From Bradyrhizobium sp. WSM1417 (GTDB lineage Bacteria > Pseudomonadota > Alphaproteobacteria > Rhizobiales > Xanthobacteraceae), in NCBI RefSeq assembly GCF_000515415.1, contig NZ_KI911783.1, positions 6,311,831-6,375,830 of the forward strand: a stretch of DNA of 64,000 nucleotides, in the 5' to 3' direction. Made by a program: the position numbers and the translations under genes. Below the pieces are notes generated by a model. It ran no database searches. It had not been told where the DNA came from and worked only from the letters and a program-made list of their open reading frames with translations. Shown here piece by piece: positions 1 through 7,501 of the stretch. Position 1 is the first letter of the stretch. Every line of letters starts with the position of its first letter.

Positions 1-263
1 GCAACGGTAGACCCCTGCCCGGGAATCACCTCGAGATCGATTCCTTCAGCTGCATACCAACCCTTCTGCTTTCCTAAATAGAGGAACGCATGCTCCGCAC
101 CTGGCAGGAAATTCAATCGAACCGCAACACGCTCCAGCGGCAGGGCATTTTGGGCGGAAGACCGGCCAGCAACAGAGGACGCCAGAACGCCAAGAGCGAC
201 CGCCAACACCGATCGAGCGCTCCTAGTCGACAGCACCACCTGCAAACGGCGCACGATATTCAT
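1..263 (-). CDS. NMT1/TauA-type ABC transporter substrate-binding protein, N-terminal part
   Basis: The first 87 codons of a periplasmic binding protein read leftwards off the window edge, so the C-terminal part is missing. An ATG at 261-263 is followed by a hydrophobic signal peptide ending in an alanine-rich stretch. The mature start (VRLNFLPGAEHAFLYLGKQK, then IDLEVIPGQGSTVA) matches, almost residue for residue, the mature start of the binding protein at 6390-7355 (VRLNWVPGTEHSFLYLAKEK). That is the typical opening of NMT1/ThiY/SsuA-like proteins that capture small organic nitrogen or sulfur compounds for ABC import. It lies one base downstream of the Rieske oxygenase stop codon, which suggests the same transcript. 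The ligand is unknown. Confidence 0.8.
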   Translation of the reverse strand, partial: MNIVRRLQVVLSTRSARSVLAVALGVLASSVAGRSSAQNALPLERVAVRLNFLPGAEHAFLYLGKQKGWYAAEGIDLEVIPGQGSTV

Positions 264-264
264 C

Positions 265-1434
265 CTAATGTTCCACAATTTGAGGCACGACCTCGGACGA
301 TAAGGCTTCAGGCTCCGCACGCCGCGCATTCCTGGCCATGAACCATCTCCAGGCGGTCAAGCCAACATCAGTCTTCGAAAGCAATTCGGGACCCGGCCGG
401 ATGCGCTCCACGACAACTTTGTCCTGGTCTGAAAAGAGCCAATCATGGGCCCAGGATGACCAAAATACCCATTTCAAGGAATTGAGAAGAGCGATGATCG
501 AGCCGCGGCGCCGGAACAGATTGAAATTGTAGAGGATCGTCGTCTCTTCATCGATCGGGGTAACCAGCCTACAGGTAAAAAAGTTGCCGCTCGGTCGACC
601 TATCAGCGCAATGCTTGGCAGCATGTTCATATGCCGAAATTTGAGCCCGAATTTCGCGTTTGCTGCGCTCGTGCTATCCATGTCCTTCCCACGACCGCTT
701 GGCTTCAGCTTGCGATACCAAGCCTCCTGGGGCGGAGGAAACGGCCCGAGCCCCTCATAGTGAGTCACATGGACGCCATGGGTGGCGTGATGCCCTATCC
801 CTGTACCATCCTCGAGCAGTTCAGTTGAGTTGCGTGTCGCGTGCTTGAAGATCGGCTGAAACAGCAACTCCGGTGACTCCCGGTGAAGAAACGGCGCATG
901 TTGATCATGTGCAAGGTTGTCCATGACGAGGCGCCAGTTGCACTTGTACGTCCGCCAATTGCTGATCGAAAACCACTTCGAATCGTCGGCAATGCATTCC
1001 GGCAAGTCGGTCGGAAACGGCACGGGATTCATATCTCCCACGAACAGCCAAATAAAACCGGCATGCTCGTGTATCGGATAGGATTTGACGGCAGCGCGCG
1101 CGGGTAGCGGACTCTCGCCACCTTCCATCAGCTTCGCCACCAACTTTCCGGTGCCTCCGTCGAAGGTCCAGCCATGATAGGGACAACTCAACGTTCCACT
1201 GCCCCGATAGAGGCACTTGCCCATGGAGAGTGGCGCACCTCGATGGGAACAGCGATCAGCCAACGCGTAGACCTTGCCGTCGTCGCGAAACAGAACGATC
1301 TTCTCACCTAGGAGGGTTACAGCTTTCGGCCTGCTGCCCAGTCGCCAGCGCGCTATGGCGGGGTACCAGTAATTTCTGAGACCGAGCGCAGGGATATCGA
1401 CTTGCTGCACCTTTTCCTTGAACGGCTTATTCAA
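265..1434 (-). CDS. Rieske non-heme iron oxygenase, alpha subunit (389 aa)
   Basis: Oxygenase component that would use an electron-transfer partner to hydroxylate or demethylate an aromatic or heterocyclic substrate. The Rieske [2Fe-2S] site is clear: Cys62-x-His64 (CSHRG) and Cys84-x-x-His87 (CPYHGW). The mononuclear iron site is DNLAHDQHAPFLH at about residues 172-184, with His179 and His184 as ligands. The Asp normally three residues before the first His is His176 here, with an Asp next to it at 177. The start is TTG at 1434: a strong GGAGG lies 6 nt upstream, and no ATG is better placed. The stop of the upstream binding-protein gene is 11 nt away, so the two are likely co-transcribed. No ferredoxin or reductase partner gene is seen nearby. 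The family is sure; the substrate is unknown. Confidence 0.9.
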   Translation of the reverse strand: MNKPFKEKVQQVDIPALGLRNYWYPAIARWRLGSRPKAVTLLGEKIVLFRDDGKVYALADRCSHRGAPLSMGKCLYRGSGTLSCPYHGWTFDGGTGKLVAKLMEGGESPLPARAAVKSYPIHEHAGFIWLFVGDMNPVPFPTDLPECIADDSKWFSISNWRTYKCNWRLVMDNLAHDQHAPFLHRESPELLFQPIFKHATRNSTELLEDGTGIGHHATHGVHVTHYEGLGPFPPPQEAWYRKLKPSGRGKDMDSTSAANAKFGLKFRHMNMLPSIALIGRPSGNFFTCRLVTPIDEETTILYNFNLFRRRGSIIALLNSLKWVFWSSWAHDWLFSDQDKVVVERIRPGPELLSKTDVGLTAWRWFMARNARRAEPEALSSEVVPQIVEH

Positions 1435-1445
1435 GTCCGCCTCCG

Positions 1446-3065
1446 CTAGGCCATGGTCTTCGACAATGTCCGGTAGTCAAGTTGGCGATGGAACCAATAG
1501 GTGTATCCGCCGACACCCTTCTGCATCGCCAGAGATAAATAGGGCTGTACCAGCGGAATGCGCGGCACATCGTCGTACGCGATGGTGATCATCCTCTTGA
1601 CGGCGGCTTCATATGCCGTCGCGTCACCGCTCGCGGCTGTGACGCGAGCGGCATCGATCTCCCTGTCCAGCGCCGGGTTCTGGTAGCTCATCGTATTGAA
1701 AACGGCGTTCTGACCGTGATAGGTCAAAAAGAAGAAATACTCGGGATAGTCGAGCCAGCCTGAGAAGAAGTTGATCATGAATGGCATGCTCTTTTTGAGC
1801 ATTTCGCCGCGCCAGTTCGATCCCGGCACCTTGTTGATGCTCGTCTTGATGCCGATCGCAGCGAGGCTCTCCTGCACCAAGACTGCAATCGGCTCACTCG
1901 TCGTGCCTTGACCAATATCGAGCGAAATCGTCGTCTCGAAGCCATCCGCCATGCCGGCCTCGACGAGCAGCGCCTTGGCCTTGGTGAGGTCCGTCCTGTA
2001 GCTGGTCGCGCTTGGCCACGGTCCGGTGGGGATGTTCGATTCACCGCCAAACAGCGGCCTGGCTTCGCCAAAGAAGACCGCATCCATGATTTTCTGGTAG
2101 GGCACAGCATACGCCACAGCTTGCCGAACCTTCACGTTGTCGAACGGCGGCTTGGTAACGTTGAGCTCGATGCAGAACATTCCGTTCGAGATCGGGTTCG
2201 CAGCCACCGGGACCTTCATCGCCTTCAGCTCAGCATAATCCTTGGATTGCATGTCAAATGAGACGTCGGCGTCTCCGCGCTCGATCAACGCACGTCGGTT
2301 GCCGGCTGACGGCACCATGCGCCAGATCACACGTTTCAGCTGCGGCAGCGGACCGCATTTCCAGCTATCGTTGCGGACATAGACCACCTCGGTGCCCGGC
2401 GTCCACTTCTCAACCTTGAAAGCGCCGCCGCCCGCCATATTCGTCTTGGCGAATTCCATAGCCCAGGGATCTTTCTCCGTGGCGTTCTTTTTCATCAGCG
2501 CAGAATTGTAAATCACGGGAATGACGACCGCTATGTCGGGGAGCGTCAGCGCATCCGGCTTCATGAAATCGACCCGGAACGTATAGTCGTCGACTGCCGT
2601 GAATTGCGCCGGTTTGAGCAGACTGCCCGCCGCCATCTGGCTGGCGGGGAAACCACCGACTGAGACCGCGCGATCAAACGACCATTTGACGTCGCCAGCC
2701 GTAACGGGTGCACCATCGTGGAAGGTCGCGTTGTTGCGCAGATGAAAGGTGACGCCTTTGGCGTCGACATCCCAACGTTCCGCCAGTTCAGGCGCGATGG
2801 TCCGCTGGTCGTACGAGCGGGAGCCGTCGGGGAGGGTCTTCACCGCATAGGTGATCAGGCGATCATAGCAATTCCAGGCCACCTCATAACCGGGACGGTT
2901 GGTGCCCACTCCCTGCACGTCAAGGCTATTGGGGCCGCTTTCCGAGATTAGCACCAGAGTCTCGTGCTTCGATTGCGCCAATGCGTGAGAGATTGGCCAC
3001 AGCAGTGAGAAGCCGCCCATGATCGTTGCGGCGGAAGAGCTGTACAGAAACTTTCGACGATTCAT
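1446..3065 (-). CDS. ABC transporter substrate-binding protein, family 5 (DppA/OppA type), Tat-exported
   Basis: A 539-residue periplasmic solute-binding protein of the SBP_bac_5 family, which binds peptides, nickel, glycosides or other small organics. The N-terminus MNRRKFLYSSSAATIMGG is a twin-arginine (Tat) signal followed by a hydrophobic stretch ending near ALAQ. Family features include the early segment ending in NCYDRLI, APELAERWDVDAKGVTFHLR with ATFHDGAPVTAGDVKWSFDR, and a late VRQAVAYAVPYQKI segment. No permease or ATPase of the Dpp/Opp type is in the window, so it is either an orphan receptor or its transporter lies elsewhere. It sits between two Rieske oxygenase genes and probably feeds substrate to that pathway (inference). 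Confidence 0.9.
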   Translation of the reverse strand: MNRRKFLYSSSAATIMGGFSLLWPISHALAQSKHETLVLISESGPNSLDVQGVGTNRPGYEVAWNCYDRLITYAVKTLPDGSRSYDQRTIAPELAERWDVDAKGVTFHLRNNATFHDGAPVTAGDVKWSFDRAVSVGGFPASQMAAGSLLKPAQFTAVDDYTFRVDFMKPDALTLPDIAVVIPVIYNSALMKKNATEKDPWAMEFAKTNMAGGGAFKVEKWTPGTEVVYVRNDSWKCGPLPQLKRVIWRMVPSAGNRRALIERGDADVSFDMQSKDYAELKAMKVPVAANPISNGMFCIELNVTKPPFDNVKVRQAVAYAVPYQKIMDAVFFGEARPLFGGESNIPTGPWPSATSYRTDLTKAKALLVEAGMADGFETTISLDIGQGTTSEPIAVLVQESLAAIGIKTSINKVPGSNWRGEMLKKSMPFMINFFSGWLDYPEYFFFLTYHGQNAVFNTMSYQNPALDREIDAARVTAASGDATAYEAAVKRMITIAYDDVPRIPLVQPYLSLAMQKGVGGYTYWFHRQLDYRTLSKTMA

Positions 3066-3128
3066 TGCAGCTGTCCCTAGCGTTTCGAGAATCTTTCCAC
3101 AACGGCGCGCGAAACCTTCTCCGTGGGA

Positions 3129-3338
3129 TCACGACAAGGGTTGATCACCCGCGAAGCTCTGTTCGTCGTGCGCCGAGTTATCCTTGGCGGCGGGATCGAG
3201 ACTGGCAATCGTTCCCATCGACAGGCTAACCAGACCAAAGTAGGTGACAAAATCGAAATAGCTGGGCTCCCCCTCATGGGGATCGATCTCTAGAGGTATC
3301 CAGGAGAAGAGTTTTCCAAAACAAGATCTAAGAGTCAT
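3129..3338 (-). CDS. Possible small membrane protein (69 aa)
   Basis: The 334-base gap between the second Rieske gene and the binding protein contains an ORF beginning ATG at 3338 with AGGGGCG about 8 nt upstream. The product contains EIDPHEGEPSYFDFVTYFG, running into a single hydrophobic segment (FVTYFGLVSLSMGTIASL) that could be one membrane helix, and then a polar tail. I do not recognise a family. Its place between two co-oriented catabolic genes and its reasonable ribosome-binding site make it credible, but it is short and could be chance. The rest of this gap shows nothing else. Confidence 0.35.
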   Translation of the reverse strand: MTLRSCFGKLFSWIPLEIDPHEGEPSYFDFVTYFGLVSLSMGTIASLDPAAKDNSAHDEQSFAGDQPLS

Positions 3339-3399
3339 GTTCGCGCCCCTGCTTGGCTCGGCCTTGCCGCCGGAAAATGAACCTCCGCCGATCGGCAAC

Positions 3400-4653
3400 T
3401 CATGAACGTAGTCCGGCTTGCATGTACGCGTGCAGAAGCCAGGCATTGAACTGAACGAGGGTCGTTTCCAACGGGCCGTAAACGCCCTCCGGCGCGAAGC
3501 TGGACTTCTTGCCTCGCTGCATGCCCAAGTTCTCAGGTACGTCTTGGGCCCATATTTTTGCGCCGCCCTCGAGCACCTGAGCAGCGCGGTCATTGAAGTC
3601 AGGCAGCTCCGTAGAGGATCTCGGAAGCAACCAGCCGCCGGCCGTCTGTCGGTCGCTCGACGCAAACGTCGCCTCGACGCCCGTCGCGGACAGCAGAGTG
3701 AATGCGATCGCGTTTGGCGCAAAGACCATGGTCATGCTTGGTGGAATCATGACGAACGTCAGCCGCTGCCGCTGAGCTGCGGAAATGGTCTTGATCGGCG
3801 GAAACGCCGGATTTTCACCCCAGCCGTCCCTGTTCATGCCGCCGTCCGGCTTCAGCATCGGGACGGTGCGGATGATTGCGTTGTCACCCGGCTTCATATC
3901 CGTAAAGACTACACCACCATCTTCAGTCACGCTTGGCGCAAAGTCGTGCGTGCCCCGATGGACAAACTCCGGATGGTACGCGTCCGTGAAGTTCTCAACG
4001 TGAACCTTCCAATTCCAAGGCAGTGGAGTGTCGGCGATCCTGGGAGGAATCCCCACGAGATCCGCATCTTCATATCCGGCCCAGTATGGCTCAACCTTCG
4101 CTAGTGAAGGAGCAAGCGGCTCTGCGAGCGGATCAAGATTGACAAAAATGAAGCCGTGCCAAATTTCGAGTTTGATGGGCGTCAGCTTTTCCGACTTTCG
4201 CAATTCGAGTGTATTCTCTCGGCCCATATGCGGGGCGCCGATTAAATTGCCTTCGAGATCGTAGGTCCAGAAATGCAGAGGGCATCGCAGGGTCTTTTGA
4301 CCGGCAGCACACGGAACGACTTGACCTCGATGTCGGCAGATCGCGGCCATCGCCCGGATTTCACCTGACTGGGTCCGCGTCACGAGGATCGGTTCGCCGG
4401 CGGGCTGGGCCGACAGGCAGTCACCGGGAGTAGCGACCTGTTCGACGCGGCCGACGCATAGCCACGAACGCGCAAATACCTCCCTGCGTTCAAACTCGAA
4501 GAACTCCGCCGACGTGTAGCATTCGGGTGGCAGCATCTTGGCCGCAGCCTCCGTCGGACCCGGCAGCTTCTCGAGAATCTCGCGCACGATTCCCTCTGAG
4601 GGTGCCTGATTGTAAGTCGGATTCGGCGACCGGGTCTGCTCCAGCATTGCCAC
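3400..4653 (-). CDS. Rieske non-heme iron oxygenase, alpha subunit (417 aa)
   Basis: A second ring-hydroxylating-type oxygenase, only distantly similar to the one at 265-1434. The Rieske site is Cys106-x-His108 (CRHRG) and Cys124-x-x-His127 (CPLHFW; Phe where Gly is usual). The catalytic iron motif is canonical, NFTDAYHPEFVH at 221-232, with the bridging Asp224 and ligands His227 and His232. The start is taken as GTG at 4653 because AGGAG stands 8 nt upstream; an ATG two codons later is the alternative. Two different oxygenases in one cluster suggest successive oxidative steps or two related substrates. The reductase partner is not in the window. Confidence 0.9.
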   Translation of the reverse strand: MAMLEQTRSPNPTYNQAPSEGIVREILEKLPGPTEAAAKMLPPECYTSAEFFEFERREVFARSWLCVGRVEQVATPGDCLSAQPAGEPILVTRTQSGEIRAMAAICRHRGQVVPCAAGQKTLRCPLHFWTYDLEGNLIGAPHMGRENTLELRKSEKLTPIKLEIWHGFIFVNLDPLAEPLAPSLAKVEPYWAGYEDADLVGIPPRIADTPLPWNWKVHVENFTDAYHPEFVHRGTHDFAPSVTEDGGVVFTDMKPGDNAIIRTVPMLKPDGGMNRDGWGENPAFPPIKTISAAQRQRLTFVMIPPSMTMVFAPNAIAFTLLSATGVEATFASSDRQTAGGWLLPRSSTELPDFNDRAAQVLEGGAKIWAQDVPENLGMQRGKKSSFAPEGVYGPLETTLVQFNAWLLHAYMQAGLRS

Positions 4654-4779
4654 GTGATAACTCCTTGTCGGTGTATCGGTGATAACGATCTGGCTTCATC
4701 ACCGCGCGGTTTGCGAGCACACGAAAAACTAAATTCGAAGCTCGTCTCTGCGGCGTGCCGGTTTATTGTTCATCCCGAG

Positions 4780-5616
4780 CTAGTCCTTCATGAGCCGCTC
4801 CAGGATTTCGGAACAAAGCTCCATGTAGGCCGGATTGGATCGCAATGCCGGTTGCCGGGGCCGCGGGAACGGGACCTTGACGTCAGCGGCAATGGTGCCG
4901 GGGCGATCGGACATCACCAACACGCGATCGCTGAGCAGGACGGCCTCGTAGACATCGTGGGTAATGAAGACGACCGTCTTCTGGGTGCGGGCGCAGATGT
5001 CCATGAGCAGAACATGCAACCTTTGCCTGATCAGCGCATCAACCGCCGCAAAGGGTTCGTCCATCAGAAGGATCGGAGGATCGAATGACAAGGCGCGGGC
5101 GATCGCTACGCGTTGACGCATCCCGCCTGACAATTGACGGGGATATTTGCCACCCTGCCCCTCGAGCCCAACCATCTTCAGCAGATCTTCGGGGCTGTAC
5201 CGGGGCGGGATGGACGCCGGCGGCACCACCTCGAGCGGCAATCGCACGTTCTCGATCGCAGTCAGCCACGGCAGCATCACATTGCTCTGGAATACGATCC
5301 CGAATGACCGATAGAGCCGCGCTTCCGCCGCTGATGTGCCTGTCACTGCGATCTCACCGGCCGATGGGCGAAGCAGGCCGGCAATCACGCGCAACAAGGT
5401 CGACTTGCCGCAGCCGGAGCGACCGACGATCGACACGAACTCCTGTTTGGGAATGTGCAGATCGACGGACGATACTGCCTTAACCGGACCGTCTTCGCCG
5501 GGAAAAGTGACATCCACGCCGCGCAACGAAATGGCGGCCTTCATCGGGTCGCTATCATCTGCGTCGGCTGCGGAGACGACTGTCGGAGAACGTTTCACCT
5601 TGCCTGCCATCGTCAT
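4780..5616 (-). CDS. ABC transporter ATP-binding protein, NitT/TauT (SsuB/TauB) family
   Basis: Cytoplasmic ATPase that powers the importer formed with the next two genes. Walker A GRSGCGKST is at residues 65-73, the signature LSGGMRQ at 162-168 and Walker B ILLMDEP at 182-188, followed by the D-loop and a His switch in FITHD. The 278-residue length is usual for SsuB/TauB/NrtD proteins. The start overlaps the permease stop by four bases (ATGA), which shows translational coupling. The neighbouring Rieske and molybdenum hydroxylase genes imply that the import substrate is the compound being oxidised. Confidence 0.94.
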   Translation of the reverse strand: MTMAGKVKRSPTVVSAADADDSDPMKAAISLRGVDVTFPGEDGPVKAVSSVDLHIPKQEFVSIVGRSGCGKSTLLRVIAGLLRPSAGEIAVTGTSAAEARLYRSFGIVFQSNVMLPWLTAIENVRLPLEVVPPASIPPRYSPEDLLKMVGLEGQGGKYPRQLSGGMRQRVAIARALSFDPPILLMDEPFAAVDALIRQRLHVLLMDICARTQKTVVFITHDVYEAVLLSDRVLVMSDRPGTIAADVKVPFPRPRQPALRSNPAYMELCSEILERLMKD

Positions 5617-6383
5617 ACCGTAACGAGCTGCTGTTGGACCCCGCCCTTGCCGTACCGTTGCTCGATACGGCGCTCAAAGATCTCGATGGTTGAATAGATG
5701 ACCATCCCGAATGCCGTCACCACGGCGAGGGAGGCAAACAGCAGATCCGTGTCGAGATTCACGTCCCCAAGAACCATCAAATAGCCAAGACCGTGGTCGG
5801 AGCCCACGAACTCCCCGACCATCGCGCCGACCACGCTCAGCAAGGCCGCGACCTTGAGCGCGGGAAAGATGTACGGCAGCGAAGTCGGAAGACGAACACG
5901 CCAGAACAATTGGCGGCGATTGGCAGCGATGGAATCCATCAATTCAATGATTTCGCCATCGACCGATCGCAATCCGACAACGGCGTTCACCAGCACGGGA
6001 AAGAACGCGATCAGCATCGCGATGATGATCTTCGGCAGGATCCCGTGCCCGAACCAAATGATGAAAAGCGGCGCCAGCGCCACTTTGGGGATAACCTGGG
6101 AAACGACTAGAAAGGGTTCCAGAACCGCTTCAACCCGCCGCGAGTGGACCATCGCAATGGCGCAAAGCACCGCGCAAATGCTGGCGAGTCCGAACCCTAT
6201 CAGGATCTCGGCGATCGAGATCAGGGAGTGGGAATACAGCAAAGCCCCGCTGTTGACGATCTTGTCGACGACCCGGTGAGGAGCCGGCACGATATAGGCG
6301 GGTATCTTCAAGAGGAAACAGGCCGCCTCCCACACCGCGCAAAATAGCGCGATGGGGGCGGCCTTTTTCAGGATCTCAATCAT
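5613..6383 (-). CDS. ABC transporter permease, NitT/TauT (SsuC/TauC) family
   Basis: Inner-membrane channel subunit (256 aa) with about six hydrophobic segments and the BPD_transp_1 fold. The EAA-type loop that contacts the ATPase is visible in the central region (IELMDSIAANRRQLFWRV followed by LPTSLPYIFPALK). The gene begins 6 nt after the binding protein gene ends and overlaps the ATPase gene by four bases, so binding protein, permease and ATPase form a tight three-gene operon. Confidence 0.93.
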   Translation of the reverse strand: MIEILKKAAPIALFCAVWEAACFLLKIPAYIVPAPHRVVDKIVNSGALLYSHSLISIAEILIGFGLASICAVLCAIAMVHSRRVEAVLEPFLVVSQVIPKVALAPLFIIWFGHGILPKIIIAMLIAFFPVLVNAVVGLRSVDGEIIELMDSIAANRRQLFWRVRLPTSLPYIFPALKVAALLSVVGAMVGEFVGSDHGLGYLMVLGDVNLDTDLLFASLAVVTAFGMVIYSTIEIFERRIEQRYGKGGVQQQLVTV

Positions 6384-6389
6384 CGGAGG

Positions 6390-7355
6390 TTATTGAACCT
6401 GAACGAATTTCCCCGCCGGATCGATTTCGGCCTTGATGATCGCGAGATCGCGCAACACCTTAAGGGAGTTGCTCCATCCTTCCGCGGTGCTCGTGCCAAT
6501 CGAATCGCCGGCGGACTCGTCCCCGGCAAGAAGCTTCGAGAACATGTCGAACTTGAGCCTCTCGTAAGCAACGTCCGCCTCTGGCGCCAACTTCAGAAAA
6601 GACTGTTTCGCCTCTTCGGGGTTGGCCAGCGCGTATTTGATGCCCTTCACGGCCACCTTGACAAAGGACTCGACCAGCACCGGCTTCTTCGTTGCCGTCT
6701 CGACGTTGGTGATGATCGATAGGCTGTAGAGCTTGAAGTACTGGCTCGCAGGAATTGTATTCAGTTCCTGGCCCTTGGCCAGAAGCTGCGCTGGATCCTC
6801 ATAAGAGAAGATCACCGCCGCATCGACCGCACCCGACAGGAGCTCCTTGCTCCCTCCCCCGGAGACCGGCACCTCGGCAATCTCGCAGTTCTTCAGATTG
6901 GCGAGACGGACCATGGCGCGATACTGTTCGCTCGTGGTGCTCTTGATGTTAATGCCGACCTTCTTTCCGCAAAGATCGGACATCTTCGTAATGTCCTTTG
7001 CTTTCAGTGAATATACGACCGTGGGACTTTCCTTGAGGAGCACCGCGGCCGCGACCAGGGGAACGCCGGCTTCCCATCCACGCGCGACCGTCGCGACATC
7101 GGCAATTGCGAAGGGCGTTTCGCCGGCGCCCACCGTTTTCACGGCCACGGTCGATCCTTGACCTGCAATAATGTCAAGATCTATGCCGGCCTCGGCGAAC
7201 CAACCCTTTTCCTTGGCCAGATAAAGGAACGAGTGCTCGGTACCGGGGACCCAGTTGAGACGAACACTGACCTTCTCAGCCGCAAAGGCTTGGCCGCATG
7301 CAAAAGCGGCTAGAACAACTGGAAGGACGCCGCGGGTCGGAAACTTGCCAGACAT
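6390..7355 (-). CDS. NMT1/TauA-type ABC transporter substrate-binding protein (321 aa)
   Basis: Periplasmic receptor of the importer encoded just downstream. It has a signal peptide (hydrophobic core VLPVVLAAFACG, cleavage probably after AFA), then VRLNWVPGTEHSFLYLAKEK and GVPLVAAAVLLKESPTVVYS, which are typical of the NMT1/ThiY/SsuA fold. LCGKKVGI marks the second lobe region common to nitrate, taurine and pyrimidine binding proteins. It is a close paralogue of the truncated protein at 1-263. The ligand cannot be deduced; NMT1-like proteins bind pyrimidines, alkanesulfonates and other small organic nitrogen or sulfur compounds. Confidence 0.92.
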   Translation of the reverse strand: MSGKFPTRGVLPVVLAAFACGQAFAAEKVSVRLNWVPGTEHSFLYLAKEKGWFAEAGIDLDIIAGQGSTVAVKTVGAGETPFAIADVATVARGWEAGVPLVAAAVLLKESPTVVYSLKAKDITKMSDLCGKKVGINIKSTTSEQYRAMVRLANLKNCEIAEVPVSGGGSKELLSGAVDAAVIFSYEDPAQLLAKGQELNTIPASQYFKLYSLSIITNVETATKKPVLVESFVKVAVKGIKYALANPEEAKQSFLKLAPEADVAYERLKFDMFSKLLAGDESAGDSIGTSTAEGWSNSLKVLRDLAIIKAEIDPAGKFVQVQ

Positions 7356-7501
7356 CAGAGCTCTCCATTGCCATCAAACTGTAGGACAGCAATTCGCGTG
7401 CCACGGTTTCCCAGGGGTCCACCAATCCTTTTTCCTATGATCGCGCCATCTCTCGTGCATTGTCTGATGCAAGCTGCGCGCTCGGAGCGGAATAAATAAA
7501 T

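Noticed and set aside
3339..3722. Upstream part of a minus-strand ORF overlapping the second Rieske gene
   Set aside because: It is an alternative frame of the oxygenase C-terminus; only the downstream part from 3338 was kept as a weak candidate.
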